Of a stretch of 5,932 nucleotides of DNA, positions 5,684 to 5,932 are shown piece by piece. The translations under genes and the position numbers were made by a program. The stretch spans positions 1-5,932 of the forward strand of contig QHUD01000141.1 of NCBI GenBank assembly GCA_003221085.1, read 5' to 3'. Under the pieces are notes generated by a model, which searched no databases, was not told the DNA's origin, and saw only the letters and a list, made by a program, of their open reading frames with translations. The stretch's first letter is position 1; each line of letters opens with the position of its first letter. Source of the DNA: Gemmatimonadota bacterium. Its GTDB lineage: Bacteria; Gemmatimonadota; Gemmatimonadetes; Gemmatimonadales; GWC2-71-9.

Positions 5684-5932
5684 TCAGGACGGCATCTTCC
5701 GGATGAGCCGCACCGGCATGCCCGGAACGAGTTTGGGGTGGCCCACATTCAGGATCAGCCCCGACGCCGAGTGATCGCGTGTGTGCACGATCTCGAGCAC
5801 CACCTGCATCTGCTCGGAGGCGGTCCCCACCACACCCGCCGCCGGTCGGAACACCTCAAACACGTCGCCCGGGCTCACGCCTTCCGCGCGTCCCCGATTG
5901 ATGAACACGATCTGCTGGGGCCCGGCCAGCAC
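5684..5932 (-). CDS. C-terminal part of a probable envelope-associated protein (LysM-type family suspected), 5' end outside window
   Basis: Only the last 82 codons are present, ending in TGA. The frame is open to the window edge, so the GTG at the edge is probably an internal valine and not the start. The visible part reads as a compact beta-rich domain: an opening strand (QQIVFINRG), then a G-x-x-x-GD turn (EGVSPGDVFEVFRP), then a valine-rich strand (QMQVVLEIVHTRD), and a closing PGMPVRLIRKMP. This pattern resembles the small C-terminal domains of FlgT-like proteins and of some LysM proteins, where a G-x-x-x-GD turn precedes strands ending in a PG-x-PV-x segment. No LysM repeat, signal peptide or membrane segment lies in the visible part, so the family name is inference. 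It is the first gene of the visible run and is separated from the HemX-like gene by 47 bases. I am confident that it is coding, less so about its role. Confidence 0.6.
   Translation of the reverse strand: MLAGPQQIVFINRGRAEGVSPGDVFEVFRPAAGVVGTASEQMQVVLEIVHTRDHSASGLILNVGHPKLVPGMPVRLIRKMPS

Noticed and set aside
4918..5748. N-terminal extension of HemA by 277 codons, as if a fusion protein
   Set aside because: The extra part is an out-of-frame reading of the HemX-like gene and is arginine/alanine-rich. The family start (ITVLGVNHRTAP) follows the ATG at 4917 directly.

Overview
The window is very GC-rich and every supported gene lies on the minus strand, so the operon reads from high to low coordinates. 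Spacing is tight: the longest gap between genes is 47 bases, and four of the six junctions overlap. No RNA gene, insertion sequence, CRISPR array, plasmid or phage feature was seen. The gene set (Tol envelope machinery, GTG starts, a HemX-like/HemA pair) points to a didermal bacterium. The style recalls Gemmatimonadota, but that placement is an impression from gene order and protein flavour, not a demonstrated assignment.

In transcription order the layout is: (1) the 3' end of a gene whose product ends in a small beta-rich domain resembling those at the end of envelope/LysM-type proteins (5684-5932, truncated by the window edge); (2) a HemX/CcsA-like multi-pass membrane protein (4929-5636); (3) hemA, glutamyl-tRNA reductase (3655-4917); (4) an extended-SDR NAD-dependent nucleotide-sugar epimerase (2721-3665); (5) tolQ/exbB (1997-2716); (6) tolR/exbD (1557-1997); (7) a short TonB/TolA-like energy transducer (874-1560); (8) tolB, with its signal peptide and the start of its beta-propeller, running off the left edge (1-877).

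Functionally the window joins two modules. The first is entry into tetrapyrrole synthesis: HemA makes glutamate-1-semialdehyde, and the HemX-like membrane protein may control HemA level or handle heme. The second is the proton-motive-force-driven Tol system that links inner membrane, periplasm and outer membrane: TolQ and TolR form the motor, the TolA/TonB-like protein transmits force, and TolB is the periplasmic partner. The epimerase between them probably supplies a sugar for surface glycans. Overlapping and near-overlapping junctions suggest a translationally coupled polycistron.

I see no strong evidence for a new type of biological system. The points most worth a second look are the heme-envelope gene arrangement, the shortened TolA-like protein, the low-complexity insertion in TolB, and the palindrome- and repeat-bearing junctions.
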